The notes under the pieces were generated by a model that did not search any database, was not told the DNA's origin, and saw only the letters and a list, made by a program, of their open reading frames with translations. From contig QEVG01000039.1 of NCBI GenBank assembly GCA_003576905.1, forward strand, positions 1-39,878: a stretch of 39,878 bases of DNA. Reading direction: 5' to 3'. Below are positions 1 to 8,002 of the stretch, one piece after another. The translations under genes and the position numbers were made by a program. Position 1 is the first letter of the stretch, and each line of letters begins with the position of its first letter. This stretch comes from Planctomycetota bacterium. Lineage in GTDB: Bacteria > Planctomycetota > Phycisphaerae > UBA1845 > UTPLA1.

Positions 1-29
1 AGGAGGAACCTGCGGAGCTGGTTCCTCCT
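1..29 (-). terminator. Perfect inverted repeat downstream of the kelch gene
   Basis: AGGAGGAACC (1-10) and GGTTCCTCCT (20-29) are perfect reverse complements with a 9-base loop. The hairpin lies 47 bases past the stop codon of the minus-strand kelch gene, so it could be its terminator. Any T-tract on that strand would lie outside the window, so this is unproven. Confidence 0.4.
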
Positions 30-75
30 CAGGGATACCGGAGAAACCGTCCTCATACCAGACCGGCCAAAAGTC

Positions 76-333
76 TCACTTGGCGTGAAACACTACACAC
101 TGGCTTCCGTTCCATTCCCAAGTATCGTTCAAATACCCGATGAACCCAAGCCCGTTTGACGTATGTCCACCAAAGAGAATGACGACTCCGCGACCGCTGT
201 CATAAGCAAGCGCGCAACCCTCGCGACGGAAGGGAATTCTCTGAACCCAATCGCCCTCTTGACCGAGCGCGATTGATGGAGACAGAGCCGCAACCGACAG
301 GATGCCAACGATTCCGAACGCGCGCGAGTTCAT
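76..333 (-). CDS. Truncated kelch-motif secreted protein
   Basis: This is an 85-aa protein starting at the ATG at 333. The start is fixed by GGAGG six bases upstream (340-344 on the plus strand). Residues 1-25 form a signal peptide (MNSRAFGIVGILSVAALSPS then IALGQ). The rest contains one kelch-like blade: ALAYDSGRGVVILFGG followed by LNDTWEWNGS, which matches the kelch pattern of a hydrophobic strand, double Gly and Trp. Kelch propellers normally have four to seven blades, so a single blade followed by a stop codon implies a truncated gene or a fragment. The open frame continues upstream to 435 but that part has no ribosome site. Family assignment by motif is fairly safe; the function is unknown. 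Confidence 0.55.
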   Translation of the reverse strand: MNSRAFGIVGILSVAALSPSIALGQEGDWVQRIPFRREGCALAYDSGRGVVILFGGHTSNGLGFIGYLNDTWEWNGSQCVVFHAK

Positions 334-487
334 TGGGTTCCTCCCCGGCAAGCGCAGCGGAACTGTCGGAAACCGATCGAGTCGCGAAGCCCTGTCTTCT
401 GCCACCGAGCGCAGTCTGCTGCTAAGGCTATCCAAGGTAGAGGAATGCCGGCCACTGAAAAAGACGGCAATTCGAATGACAACAACA

Positions 488-515
488 ATGATGTCATCAT
501 TGATAATGACATCAT
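488..515 (-). terminator. Stem-loop overlapping the LuxR-type stop codon
   Basis: ATGATGTCAT (488-497) and ATGACATCAT (506-515) form a perfect 10-bp inverted repeat with an 8-base loop. It overlaps the minus-strand stop codon at 512-514. On the minus strand it is followed by TTGTTGTTGTC. The weak stem plus T-rich tail fits a factor-independent terminator. An operator in front of the kelch gene is an alternative. Confidence 0.4.
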
Positions 516-814
516 CGCCGCGACCAAGCCGACTGCGCGATGGCGAAAATGGCCAGAATCAACTCGCTTCGATCCTGTGCGCCGATGCGTTGAAAGAGCC
601 GACCGAGATGGGTCCGAACGGTCGAGTAACTGAGGCCGAGTTGCGCGGCAATCTGCTTGTCGCAATATCCGCGCAGGATCAGCGTGACGACCTTGGATTG
701 CTGCGGCGTCAAGTCGAGCGTCGCGGCCACTTCTGACCAGACATCGGGCTCAAGCGTGACCGCCCTGCGGCCTGCGGTGAGTTGGAAGGTGGGTTTTCTG
801 CGACGGCGGGCCAT
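512..814 (-). CDS. LuxR/GerE-type HTH DNA-binding protein (no receiver domain)
   Basis: This is a 100-aa protein if started at the ATG at 814 (MARRRRKPTF...). The open frame runs back to 925, but that extension is Arg/Pro-rich and looks non-coding. Residues about 33-93 match the GerE/LuxR C-terminal HTH: LTPQQSKVVTLILRGYCDKQ, then IAAQLGLSYSTVRTHLGRLF, then a helix with RSELI. The pattern LTxxQxxVxxLxxxGxxxKxIAxxLxxSxxTVRxH is well kept. No receiver or autoinducer domain is present, so it is a stand-alone DNA-binding domain. The basic N-terminus (RRRR) may add DNA contacts. Its target is unknown; it reads away from the methylase-helicase gene and toward the kelch gene. There is no strong ribosome site at 814. 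Confidence 0.7.
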   Translation of the reverse strand: MARRRRKPTFQLTAGRRAVTLEPDVWSEVAATLDLTPQQSKVVTLILRGYCDKQIAAQLGLSYSTVRTHLGRLFQRIGAQDRSELILAIFAIAQSAWSRR

Positions 815-1502
815 GCCGGTGCCCCAAAAAAGCGGAGCGTCGAACCAAGGACGCTCGTGGAACCCCCGGCAAGGGGCATACGGAACGTGCCCTGGCCGAC
901 GCCCCTTTCGGGGCGCGGCAACCAAGGCACTGCTTCCGTATCGAGAACTTGCCGGTTTTCCACGAAGCAGCGTCTTGACGCTCGCGCGTCATTTCAGATT
1001 GTCGCCGGCCCGCAAAGCCGGGCCGACTCCTTGGATTATACGCGGTCCCAAGGCCGTAGCACTGCTCGTAGATGGGCCGCCGCTACTTCCACCAATGGAA
1101 TTCTCGCTTGTTGTCGGGCCGGCAGTTCCGATGCTGGCGCCTGTCATCCGGAATCCTGAGTGCAAAGAACGCCGGGCTGCTTGGACGGCTTTTCGATTGA
1201 ACAAATCGACAGAACGTGTTATGCGAATCTCGAAGAAACACATCGCGGGATCATGACCGACGCAATACCCCAGACCGACAAGAATTCTTTCGCAGGGCTC
1301 AACACGGGCCCGGTCGATCTGTCGCCGCCAGGAGACGGGTTGGGACAGGCCCGGGGCGGGTCAGGCACACAGGAATACAACAGTCCTGATTGTTCCTGAG
1401 CATGGGCCGCAGGTCACGTCCCCCGCAGCATCCCATTCTGCCGTTCCCGTCCGATGCGGACGATCCGCCGGTCGCTCTCGAAGAACCCACCGATACACAA
1501 AT
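815..1502. other. Region without a convincing gene; several hairpins
   Basis: No frame here looks like a conserved protein. Three short GC-rich hairpins are present: CCCC/GGGG at 864-876, CGCCCC/GGGGCG with loop TTTC at 900-915, and CGGCCCG/CGGGCCG with a 6-base loop at 1006-1025. None is followed by a T-tract. A 48-codon frame from ATG 1253 to TGA 1399 (starts MTDAIPQTDKN) is possible but unsupported. The frame of the methylase-helicase is also open from TTG 1390/ATG 1402. Confidence 0.4.
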
Positions 1503-1508
1503 AGGAGG
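1503..1508 (+). promoter_or_regulatory. Strong ribosome binding site for the 105-aa gene
   Basis: AGGAGG sits five bases before the ATG at 1514. It is one of the best Shine-Dalgarno matches in the window, and it decides that the frame starting at 1514 is translated even though a longer overlapping frame is open here. Confidence 0.7.
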
Positions 1509-1513
1509 TCACC

Positions 1514-1831
1514 ATGCCGTACAAGACGATCATCATCGAGCTACTTCGACAGCAGCCCTGGCTTCACGGCCGGCTTCGCCGAAAGCGGAAGGCGCTCGCA
1601 GTCGTGAATCACTACGCCGGCGAACTGAAGACGCGCCACGAACACTGGAAAGCGACGCTGCCCGTGAGCCGGCCGGACATGGGTTCGATCCAGCTCGCCA
1701 GCGCCGCGCTGGAGATCGCCCTCGCCGAGGTGAAGCCTCGTTTGCGGAACGCGTCGCTGCCGGGCGAAGAGAATCATTCGTCGTCGGGCGTCGCAAGGGC
1801 GCGGTCCCGCAAACGCACGTCGCGCGCCTGA
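1514..1831 (+). CDS. Small plasmid/ICE-type hypothetical protein upstream of methylase-helicase
   Basis: This is a 105-aa protein with an excellent ribosome site. Residues 1-75 read as a helical, charged cytoplasmic protein: MPYKTIIIELLRQQPWLHGR at the N-terminus, then YAGELKTRHEHWKATL and IQLASAALEIALAEV. From memory this resembles small proteins (YKT...LELxxxxP...ELKxxHExWK...ALExAL) encoded just before large methylase-helicase genes on plasmids and integrative elements; I cannot check this here. The last 30 residues are Arg/Ser-rich. Its stop TGA (1829-1831) overlaps the frame of the next gene. The function is unknown; an accessory role to the downstream helicase is an inference from position. 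Confidence 0.6.
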   Translation: MPYKTIIIELLRQQPWLHGRLRRKRKALAVVNHYAGELKTRHEHWKATLPVSRPDMGSIQLASAALEIALAEVKPRLRNASLPGEENHSSSGVARARSRKRTSRA

Positions 1832-4800
1832 CATGGGCAGGCGAGCCGACGCTGTTCGACCTGCTGTCGCCTCCACCGCCTTCTGAAACCCATTCGACGA
1901 CAGATCGAAGCACGCCGGCGGCCGGCAAGCCCGAGCCGGCGACACCTGTCCAGATCGCCAGCGGCGAGAAGGAAAAAGCCCGCGACATCATCGCGGCCAT
2001 CCGCACGCTTCAGACAGTCGAAAGCGAGCAGCGAAAGGCTACCCCGGAGGAGAGACAGGCGCTCGCCCGCTTCGCCGGCTTCGGGCCGGTCGCCCTGTCG
2101 ATTTTTCCCGACCCGGTGACAGGCCGCTACAAGGACGCCGGCTGGGAGAAGCTCGGCGAAGAATTGAAATCCCTGCTCACGCCCGCCGAGTACGACAGCG
2201 CCAAGCGCACGACGTTCAACGCTTTCTACACGTCGCCCATCGTTATCGCCGGCATTCACGAGGCCATCGCGCGGCTGGGCGTGCCCGACGACGCCACCAT
2301 TCTGGAACCCGGATGCGGCATCGGCAACTTCATGGGCCAGGGGAGCGGCCGGCATCGCTTCATCGGCGTCGAGCTGGACTCGATTTCGGGGCGCATCGCG
2401 CGGGCTTTGCATCCCGACCAGGACATCCGCATCGAGAGCTTCCGCGACACCAAGCTGCCCGAGGGTCGCATCGACGCCGTGATCGGCAACGTGCCTTTCG
2501 CTGAAATCAAACTCGATTATCACGGGCAGAAGCTCGCATTGCATGACTACTTCCTCGCCAAGTCGGTCGATGCGCTGAAGCCCGGCGGCGTGCTGGCGGT
2601 GGTCACGTCGCATTTCACGCTCGACAAGCAGAATGCCGCCGGCCGCGAGTATCTCGGCGACAAGGCTGACTTCGTCGGCGCGATCCGCCTGCCGTCGGAT
2701 GCGTTCAAACGAGAAGGGACAGCCGTCGTCACCGACATCGTGTTCCTGCGCAAGCGAGCGCCCGGCGAGCCGGCCCATCATGCCGATCCGCAGTGGCTGG
2801 GCATCGCCCCGCTGGCCATCGAGGGGGCCGAAGTCCCGATCAATCGCTATTTCATCAATCACCCTGAGATGGTGCTCGGTACGTGGACGAGGCAGGACAC
2901 GCTTTACGGCGGCGAAGGCTATAGCGTTCGCGGCAACGGCGACCTTGCCGAAAAGCTCAGGGAAGCAATCCGGCAGTTGCCGGAGTTCCAACCGGCACCG
3001 GCGTCGCGTGAATCCGAGCAACCCGCCGCGACGTTTACGCCGCCGCCGCCCGAGAAGCACATCAACGAGGGAAGTTTCTTCGTCCGGGACGACAACGCCA
3101 TTTGCCAGCTCGTGAACGGCCAGGGCGTCGCCGTCGAATATGGCGGCAAGGCACTGAAGGCCAACGGGACGTTGACCGGCCGAAGGCTCGCCGGCCTGAT
3201 CGGCCTGCGCGACCGCGCCCGCCGCGTGTTGCAATCACAGAACGAAGGCTGGCCGGCCGAGCATCGAGACGAAGCGCGGCGCGATCTCAATAACGCCTAC
3301 GACCGGTTCAGCCGTGCCTACGGCCCGATCAACAAGACCAGCTTCAGCGAGAGTCGTGACGGCAGCGTCATCCGCCGACGGCCCAACCTGGCCAAGTTCA
3401 TCGAAGATCCCGACGCCATGCTGGTGATGTCGCTCGAAGACTACGACGAAGTCACAGAAAAGGCTCAGAAGGCCGCCATCATGAGCAAGGACGTGGTGGG
3501 CCGGACCCCGCCTGTCACACAGGTCAGAAACGCCGAGGAAGGCTTGCTCGTCTCGCTCAATCAGCGGGGCAGGGTGGACCTGCCGTTCATCGCCGAACTG
3601 TACGGCAAGCCGGAGGAGCGGATCGTCACCGAACTGGGCGATCTGATCTACCACGATCCGGAGTCGAAGTCGTGGAAGACCGCCGACGAGTATCTGTCAG
3701 GCAATGTCCGCGCCAGGCTGGCCGCAGCCGAAAAGGCGGGACGGGCCTACGCACAGAACGCCGAGGCGCTGCGGCGCGTGCAGCCCGAGGACGTGCTGCC
3801 CGGCGACATCGACGCCAATCTCGGCGCGCCGTGGGTTCCGGCAAGTGACATCCAGGCTTTCGCGGCGGAGTTATTCCATGTTCCGCCGGAGGCCGTGCCC
3901 GTCGCGCATCTTGAGAAAGACGCGGTATGGAGCCTCGATGCAGGTCACGCCGCGCGGGCGTCCGTCGCCGCGACCTCCGACTTCGGCACGGCGCGCGCCA
4001 ACGGCGCGTGGCTGCTGGAACTGGCCCTCAACATGAAATCGCCGGTGATCTACGACATCATCGACCACGGCGACAAGGAAGAGCGCGTCGTCAACCAGAA
4101 TGAGACGCTCGCCGCACGCGAGAAGCAGAAGCTCATCAAGGAGCGCTTCCGCGCATGGGTGTTCACAGATCCCGAACGCACCGAGCGGCTCGTGCGCATC
4201 TACAACGACAACTACAACAATCTTCGGCCGCGCCTCTTCGACGGCTCGCACCTCGACTTCCCCGGCATGAACCAGACGATCCACTTGCGGCCGCACCAGG
4301 CCGACGCGATATGGCGGGGGATGAGTTCCGGGAACACGCTGCTGGCCCACGCCGTCGGCGCCGGCAAGACGTTCACGATGGCTGCGACCGGAATGAAGAT
4401 GAAGCAGGCCGGCCTCATTAAGAAGCCGATGTACGTCGTGCCCAACCACCTGCTGGAGCAGTTCGCCCGCGAATTCATGCAGCTCTACCCCAACGCCAGG
4501 CTTCTGGTCGCCGGCAAGGAGGATTTGCGCCGCGACCGCCGCAAGCTGTTGACCGCCAAGATCGCCAGCGGCGACTGGGACGGCATCCTCGTCACGCATT
4601 CGTCGTTCGAGCGGATCGGCATGTCGCGGGAATATCAGGAGAAGTTCCTCACCGAGCAGATCGCCAAGTATGACGAGCTGCTGCTTAAACATGCCGGCGC
4701 CAAGGGATCGAACCGGAACATCATCAAGCAGATCGAGAAGCAGAAGGCAGCCCGTGTCGAGCGCTTAAAGGACCTGCTGGCCGAGGAGAAGAAGGATGAC

Positions 4801-6954
4801 GGCCTCGTATTCGACGAATTGGGCGTCGATCACGTCTTCATCGATGAGGCCCACTTCTTCAAGAATCTGGAGACGCCGACCAAGATGGAGCGAGTCGCCG
4901 GCATCCAGACCGGCGGCAGCGAGCGCGCCTTCGACGTGTACATGAAGGCGAGCTATCTCGGCGAGCAGCATCCCGGCCACGGCGTCACCTTCGCCACCGG
5001 CACGCCGGTCTCGAACACGATGGTCGAGATGTACACGATGCAGCGCTTCCTCGACCCGGCCGGGCTGAAGAGCAGGGGCTTGGAACACTTCGACGCCTGG
5101 GCGGCGACGTTCGGTGAAGTCATCGACACAATGGAGATTTCGCCGGACGGGGCGTCGCTTAGGCCACGCAGCCGTTTTGCGAAATTCACCAACCTCCCGG
5201 AATTGCAGCAGATGTTCCGTGCTTTCTCCGACGTGCAGACGGCCGAGATGCTCAACCTGCCGCGGCCGCGGCTGGAAGGCGGCAAGCAGATCGTCGTCGC
5301 CTGTCCCATGTCCGCGGAGCAGCACGCCCTTCAGGACGGACTCGTTGCCCGATACGAGCGGCTGCGGACGGAAAAGGTGGACCCGCGCGAGGACAATGCC
5401 CTCAACATCACGACCGACGGCCGCAAGCTGGCTCTCGACGGGCGGATGCTCTCCGCCTCCGCACCGGACTTTCCCGGCTCAAAGGTCAACCGTTTGGTCG
5501 AGAACGTCCTCGCCACATGGGAGAAGACGGCTGCCACGCGCGGCACGCAGATGATCTTCTGCGACATGGGCGTGCATAAGACGCCCTGGGGCTATTCGGC
5601 GTACGACGACGTGACCGAGAAACTCATTGCCACCGGCATCCCCCGCAGCGAAATCGCCGCCATCGGCGACGCCGATTCCGACGCCAAGAAGCAGGCCCTC
5701 TTCGAGAAAGTCCGCAACGGCACGGTGCGTGTGTTGATCGGCAGCACGCAGAAGATGGGCACCGGCACCAACGTCCAGCAGCGGCTGGTCGCCCTGCATC
5801 ATCTTGATGCCCCGTGGAAACCGGCCGAGGTCGAGCAGCGCGAAGGCCGCATCCTGCGGCAGGGCAACACCAACGAGGAAGTGGCCGTTTATCGCTACGT
5901 CACCGAAGGTTCGTTCGATGCTTACATGTGGCAGGCCCTGGAGACGAAAGCCAGATTCATCGGCCAGGTCATCACCGGCAACAACGCCGCGCGCCGCGCC
6001 GAGGATGTCGGCGGGCAGGAGCTTTCGTACGCGGAAGTGAAGGCCATCGCCTCCGGCAACCCAGCCGTACTGACGCTCGCCGAGGCCGACGCCGAATTGC
6101 AGCGGCTGGCGCTCCTGAAGAAGAACCACGTCGATGAGCAGTACGTCGCCCGCCGCAGCGTGCGGGATTTGCCCGAGAAAATCGCCCGGCTCAACGATCG
6201 GTTGTCGAACCTCATGGCCGACCAATCAACGGCGACGGCTCATGCCCGCGATCCGGTTACGATCAACGGCCGCGAGTATGCGAAGGACGAGGCCATCGCC
6301 GTGCTGGGCGCGCAAATAGACAAACTGCCGCGCGACGTGCGCCAGGAGCAGCGAAGCCCGCTCGGCGTGTATCGCGGCATGCGCTTCGGCCTCGTGATGC
6401 ATCGAGATTTCCCGCCCGACGTGTACGTTGAAGGCGCGACCATGCGATACGACCGCCTTCTCCGCGGCAGCCACGGCCCGCGCGCCGTGCTCAACGCCAC
6501 TGAGCGACTGTGCAACGCCTTTGGCAGCGAGATCGACGGCGTGAAACAGGACCTGTCCATCGCCGAATCGCAACTCCGCGACTACCACGCCCGCATCGGC
6601 AAGCCGTTCACGCACGAAACCTACGAGGCCGAACTGACGCACCTGCGCGACCGGCTCAAGGCGAGCCTCGCCGGCATCCCGTCGAACCCCGGCAGCGTCG
6701 AATCGCCTGATCCCGCTGCCGAACCACCCGTTTCAACCGCCGATCTGGCCAACCGGATCAAGGCCCTCAAGGCTGCCCACACCATTGACGCCGCCCCCGA
6801 GCGCACCACGAGCCGCCGTCTCAATGCCGAGGAACCCGTCACGTCCCGCATCCGCCGACGGCAACCAAGGGCGTTGTCATCAACCCCGGAAGCTGTGTCG
6901 AACGATGTGGGGAGCATTCTTGGAATCAGACGCACGACCGGACGACGAATCTGA
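1828..6954 (+). CDS. DarB-like DNA N6-methylase / SNF2 helicase fusion
   Basis: This is a giant protein, about 1708 aa counted from 1828. Residues about 155-320 form a Rossmann methylase: motif I ILEPGCGIGNFMG near 157 and the catalytic-type motif GNVPF near 218 (NPPY/NPPF in typical enzymes), then GGVLAVVTSHFTLD. From about residue 820 a superfamily-2 helicase follows: Walker A AVGAGKT near 842, VFIDEAHFF (DEAH) near 1002, ATGTPVSNTM near 1055, and QREGRILRQGN (motif VI) near 1340. This architecture is known from phage P1 DarB and large plasmid/ICE proteins. Roles in protecting incoming DNA from restriction or in transfer are inference. The start is unresolved. The frame is open from TTG 1390/ATG 1402, but that stretch overlaps the 105-aa gene. 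Between 1514 and about 2115 I see no in-frame ATG, GTG or TTG. CTG at 1828, overlapping the upstream TGA as CTGA, is the best candidate. Confidence 0.85.
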   Translation: MTWAGEPTLFDLLSPPPPSETHSTTDRSTPAAGKPEPATPVQIASGEKEKARDIIAAIRTLQTVESEQRKATPEERQALARFAGFGPVALSIFPDPVTGRYKDAGWEKLGEELKSLLTPAEYDSAKRTTFNAFYTSPIVIAGIHEAIARLGVPDDATILEPGCGIGNFMGQGSGRHRFIGVELDSISGRIARALHPDQDIRIESFRDTKLPEGRIDAVIGNVPFAEIKLDYHGQKLALHDYFLAKSVDALKPGGVLAVVTSHFTLDKQNAAGREYLGDKADFVGAIRLPSDAFKREGTAVVTDIVFLRKRAPGEPAHHADPQWLGIAPLAIEGAEVPINRYFINHPEMVLGTWTRQDTLYGGEGYSVRGNGDLAEKLREAIRQLPEFQPAPASRESEQPAATFTPPPPEKHINEGSFFVRDDNAICQLVNGQGVAVEYGGKALKANGTLTGRRLAGLIGLRDRARRVLQSQNEGWPAEHRDEARRDLNNAYDRFSRAYGPINKTSFSESRDGSVIRRRPNLAKFIEDPDAMLVMSLEDYDEVTEKAQKAAIMSKDVVGRTPPVTQVRNAEEGLLVSLNQRGRVDLPFIAELYGKPEERIVTELGDLIYHDPESKSWKTADEYLSGNVRARLAAAEKAGRAYAQNAEALRRVQPEDVLPGDIDANLGAPWVPASDIQAFAAELFHVPPEAVPVAHLEKDAVWSLDAGHAARASVAATSDFGTARANGAWLLELALNMKSPVIYDIIDHGDKEERVVNQNETLAAREKQKLIKERFRAWVFTDPERTERLVRIYNDNYNNLRPRLFDGSHLDFPGMNQTIHLRPHQADAIWRGMSSGNTLLAHAVGAGKTFTMAATGMKMKQAGLIKKPMYVVPNHLLEQFAREFMQLYPNARLLVAGKEDLRRDRRKLLTAKIASGDWDGILVTHSSFERIGMSREYQEKFLTEQIAKYDELLLKHAGAKGSNRNIIKQIEKQKAARVERLKDLLAEEKKDDGLVFDELGVDHVFIDEAHFFKNLETPTKMERVAGIQTGGSERAFDVYMKASYLGEQHPGHGVTFATGTPVSNTMVEMYTMQRFLDPAGLKSRGLEHFDAWAATFGEVIDTMEISPDGASLRPRSRFAKFTNLPELQQMFRAFSDVQTAEMLNLPRPRLEGGKQIVVACPMSAEQHALQDGLVARYERLRTEKVDPREDNALNITTDGRKLALDGRMLSASAPDFPGSKVNRLVENVLATWEKTAATRGTQMIFCDMGVHKTPWGYSAYDDVTEKLIATGIPRSEIAAIGDADSDAKKQALFEKVRNGTVRVLIGSTQKMGTGTNVQQRLVALHHLDAPWKPAEVEQREGRILRQGNTNEEVAVYRYVTEGSFDAYMWQALETKARFIGQVITGNNAARRAEDVGGQELSYAEVKAIASGNPAVLTLAEADAELQRLALLKKNHVDEQYVARRSVRDLPEKIARLNDRLSNLMADQSTATAHARDPVTINGREYAKDEAIAVLGAQIDKLPRDVRQEQRSPLGVYRGMRFGLVMHRDFPPDVYVEGATMRYDRLLRGSHGPRAVLNATERLCNAFGSEIDGVKQDLSIAESQLRDYHARIGKPFTHETYEAELTHLRDRLKASLAGIPSNPGSVESPDPAAEPPVSTADLANRIKALKAAHTIDAAPERTTSRRLNAEEPVTSRIRRRQPRALSSTPEAVSNDVGSILGIRRTTGRRI

Positions 6955-7093
6955 AATCTATCGAATTCTGACGGCCGCGGATTACGACCGGAGCGCGGCC
7001 AATCGCGGCCTGCCTGTGGACAACTTGGCACTCCGCGACGACAAGGCAAGACTGCACGCGCCAGGTGTTGCGCGATTGTCACAAGAGCCGTGA
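6905..7093 (+). CDS. Possible 62-aa protein overlapping the end of the methylase-helicase
   Basis: ATG 6905 opens a frame reading MWGAFLESDARPDDESEIYR, then ILTAADYDRSAANRGLPVDN and LALRDDKARLH. It looks more protein-like than a random frame, with an acidic, helical first half. It overlaps the last 50 bases of the helicase gene and has only a weak upstream GGAAG. It may be a real small partner gene of the element or a decayed one. I do not recognise the family. Confidence 0.35.
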   Translation: MWGAFLESDARPDDESEIYRILTAADYDRSAANRGLPVDNLALRDDKARLHAPGVARLSQEP

Positions 7094-7343
7094 CTTCGAG
7101 TTCGAGGAGAGGCTGAATGGCATTCAAGGAAGGTTCGAGCCGGGGCAAACTCCGCTGGTCTTCACCATCGTTGTCGAGTCGTCCGCGGCGATTCCGTTTT
7201 TGTTGCCGCTCTCAAATCGCATCCTTTCGGCTAGCCGTTCCGCTTCCCGCCCCTGAGTCTCGTACGCCTGCATCCGACAGCTACAGAATCCTGCTGGCTT
7301 CGCCGCAGCTCGCTACTTTCCGAGACCGTTCCAGGGCCGTAAA
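7094..7343 (+). other. Apparent gene remnant between helicase and metal island
   Basis: Frame 7065-7256 includes protein-like stretches (RDFEFEERLNGIQGRF, TPLVFTIVVESS) but starts only with TTG and degrades into Ser/Arg-rich sequence. A second frame from ATG 7117 (77 aa) has AGGAGA upstream but is Ser/Arg-rich and looks unnatural. I read this as eroded or non-coding sequence, with no reliable gene. Confidence 0.3.
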
Positions 7344-7376
7344 GCCATAAGTAATTTAGCGATAGGCGCTTATGGC
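7344..7376. promoter_or_regulatory. Inverted repeat upstream of metal module A
   Basis: GCCATAAG (7344-7351) and CTTATGGC (7369-7376) are perfect 8-base inverted repeats separated by 17 AT-richer bases. They lie 92 bases before the first gene of the island. This could be a dimeric regulator site or a hairpin. No regulator gene is adjacent. Confidence 0.35.
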
Positions 7377-7468
7377 GCGACACTCCCTCCAAAGTCCTGA
7401 AAGAGAATCGCGTGAAGGCAACGCGCTATTTGCCCGATCACCAGAATGGGCGATATAGTTGAGAAGCA

Positions 7469-7870
7469 ATGACTAGACTGCTCGCGACAATCCTGATGCT
7501 CGCCTTGGTGGTTTCGTGCCCGCTTGTTTGCCGGGCGATGATGCCCGCGAATGACCGTGGCGCGAAGGATGCGCAGATCATAACTCAGGAATTGCCCGGA
7601 GACTTCGATTGTTGTCCGGGAGGCGAGCAGGAGCGTTCCACGCCAGCCGATCCTTGCGAAGGCACCTCATGCTTCTGCTCAACGTTCGTGACAGTTGACC
7701 GCGCGCAGACGACTGCGATTGAGCGGGCGGTCTTCAGCTTGTTTTATGATGCCATTGCTTCGACACTTGTCTGCTTCACGCCTCAAGTCGTCGATGAACT
7801 CATCGTCGACGAACCTGTCTCGCATGTGCAAGCCCCCGGAAGCTCGTCCATCCTTCCTCTCCTAATCTGA
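7469..7870 (+). CDS. Cys-rich secreted protein heading metal module A
   Basis: This is a 133-aa protein. Residues 1-23 form a signal peptide (MTRLLATILMLALVVSCPLV). The mature part has clustered cysteines: DFDCCPGG, then DPCEGTSCFCSTFV, then a single Cys in LVCFTPQ. It ends in SSSILPLLI. The Cys clusters and its place before an RND pump suggest periplasmic metal binding (inference). It has the same layout as the protein at 16192-16572, which heads the second RND module: signal peptide, Cys cluster ending in a TFV-type strand, and a C-terminal LPLL(I/V). The two look like distant paralogs. I recognise no named family. A weak ribosome site (GAGAAG) precedes the ATG. Confidence 0.6.
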   Translation: MTRLLATILMLALVVSCPLVCRAMMPANDRGAKDAQIITQELPGDFDCCPGGEQERSTPADPCEGTSCFCSTFVTVDRAQTTAIERAVFSLFYDAIASTLVCFTPQVVDELIVDEPVSHVQAPGSSSILPLLI

Positions 7871-7921
7871 TTCTATCTCATCGTTAGTCGGTCGTCGCAT
7901 CTCCGTTGGCGGCAGTGATTT

Positions 7922-7949
7922 CGTGGATTGGACACTATCCATGTCCACG
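7922..7949 (+). promoter_or_regulatory. Stem-loop in the leader of the RND adaptor gene
   Basis: CGTGGA (7922-7927) pairs with TCCACG (7944-7949). Inside it, TGGA (7929-7932) pairs with TCCA (7938-7941) around the loop CACTA. It lies 53 bases before the adaptor start. It has no T-tract, so it may be a leader hairpin or a regulator site. Confidence 0.3.
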
Positions 7950-8002
7950 GGAAGTTCATCTTTATCTGATATTCACGAGACCGAATTCCGAGGTGCCAAT
8001 CT

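Noticed and set aside
1774-3234. 486-codon open frame on the minus strand
   Set aside because: It lies fully inside the methylase-helicase gene, is His/Arg-rich with no family pattern, and is a shadow of high-GC coding sequence.
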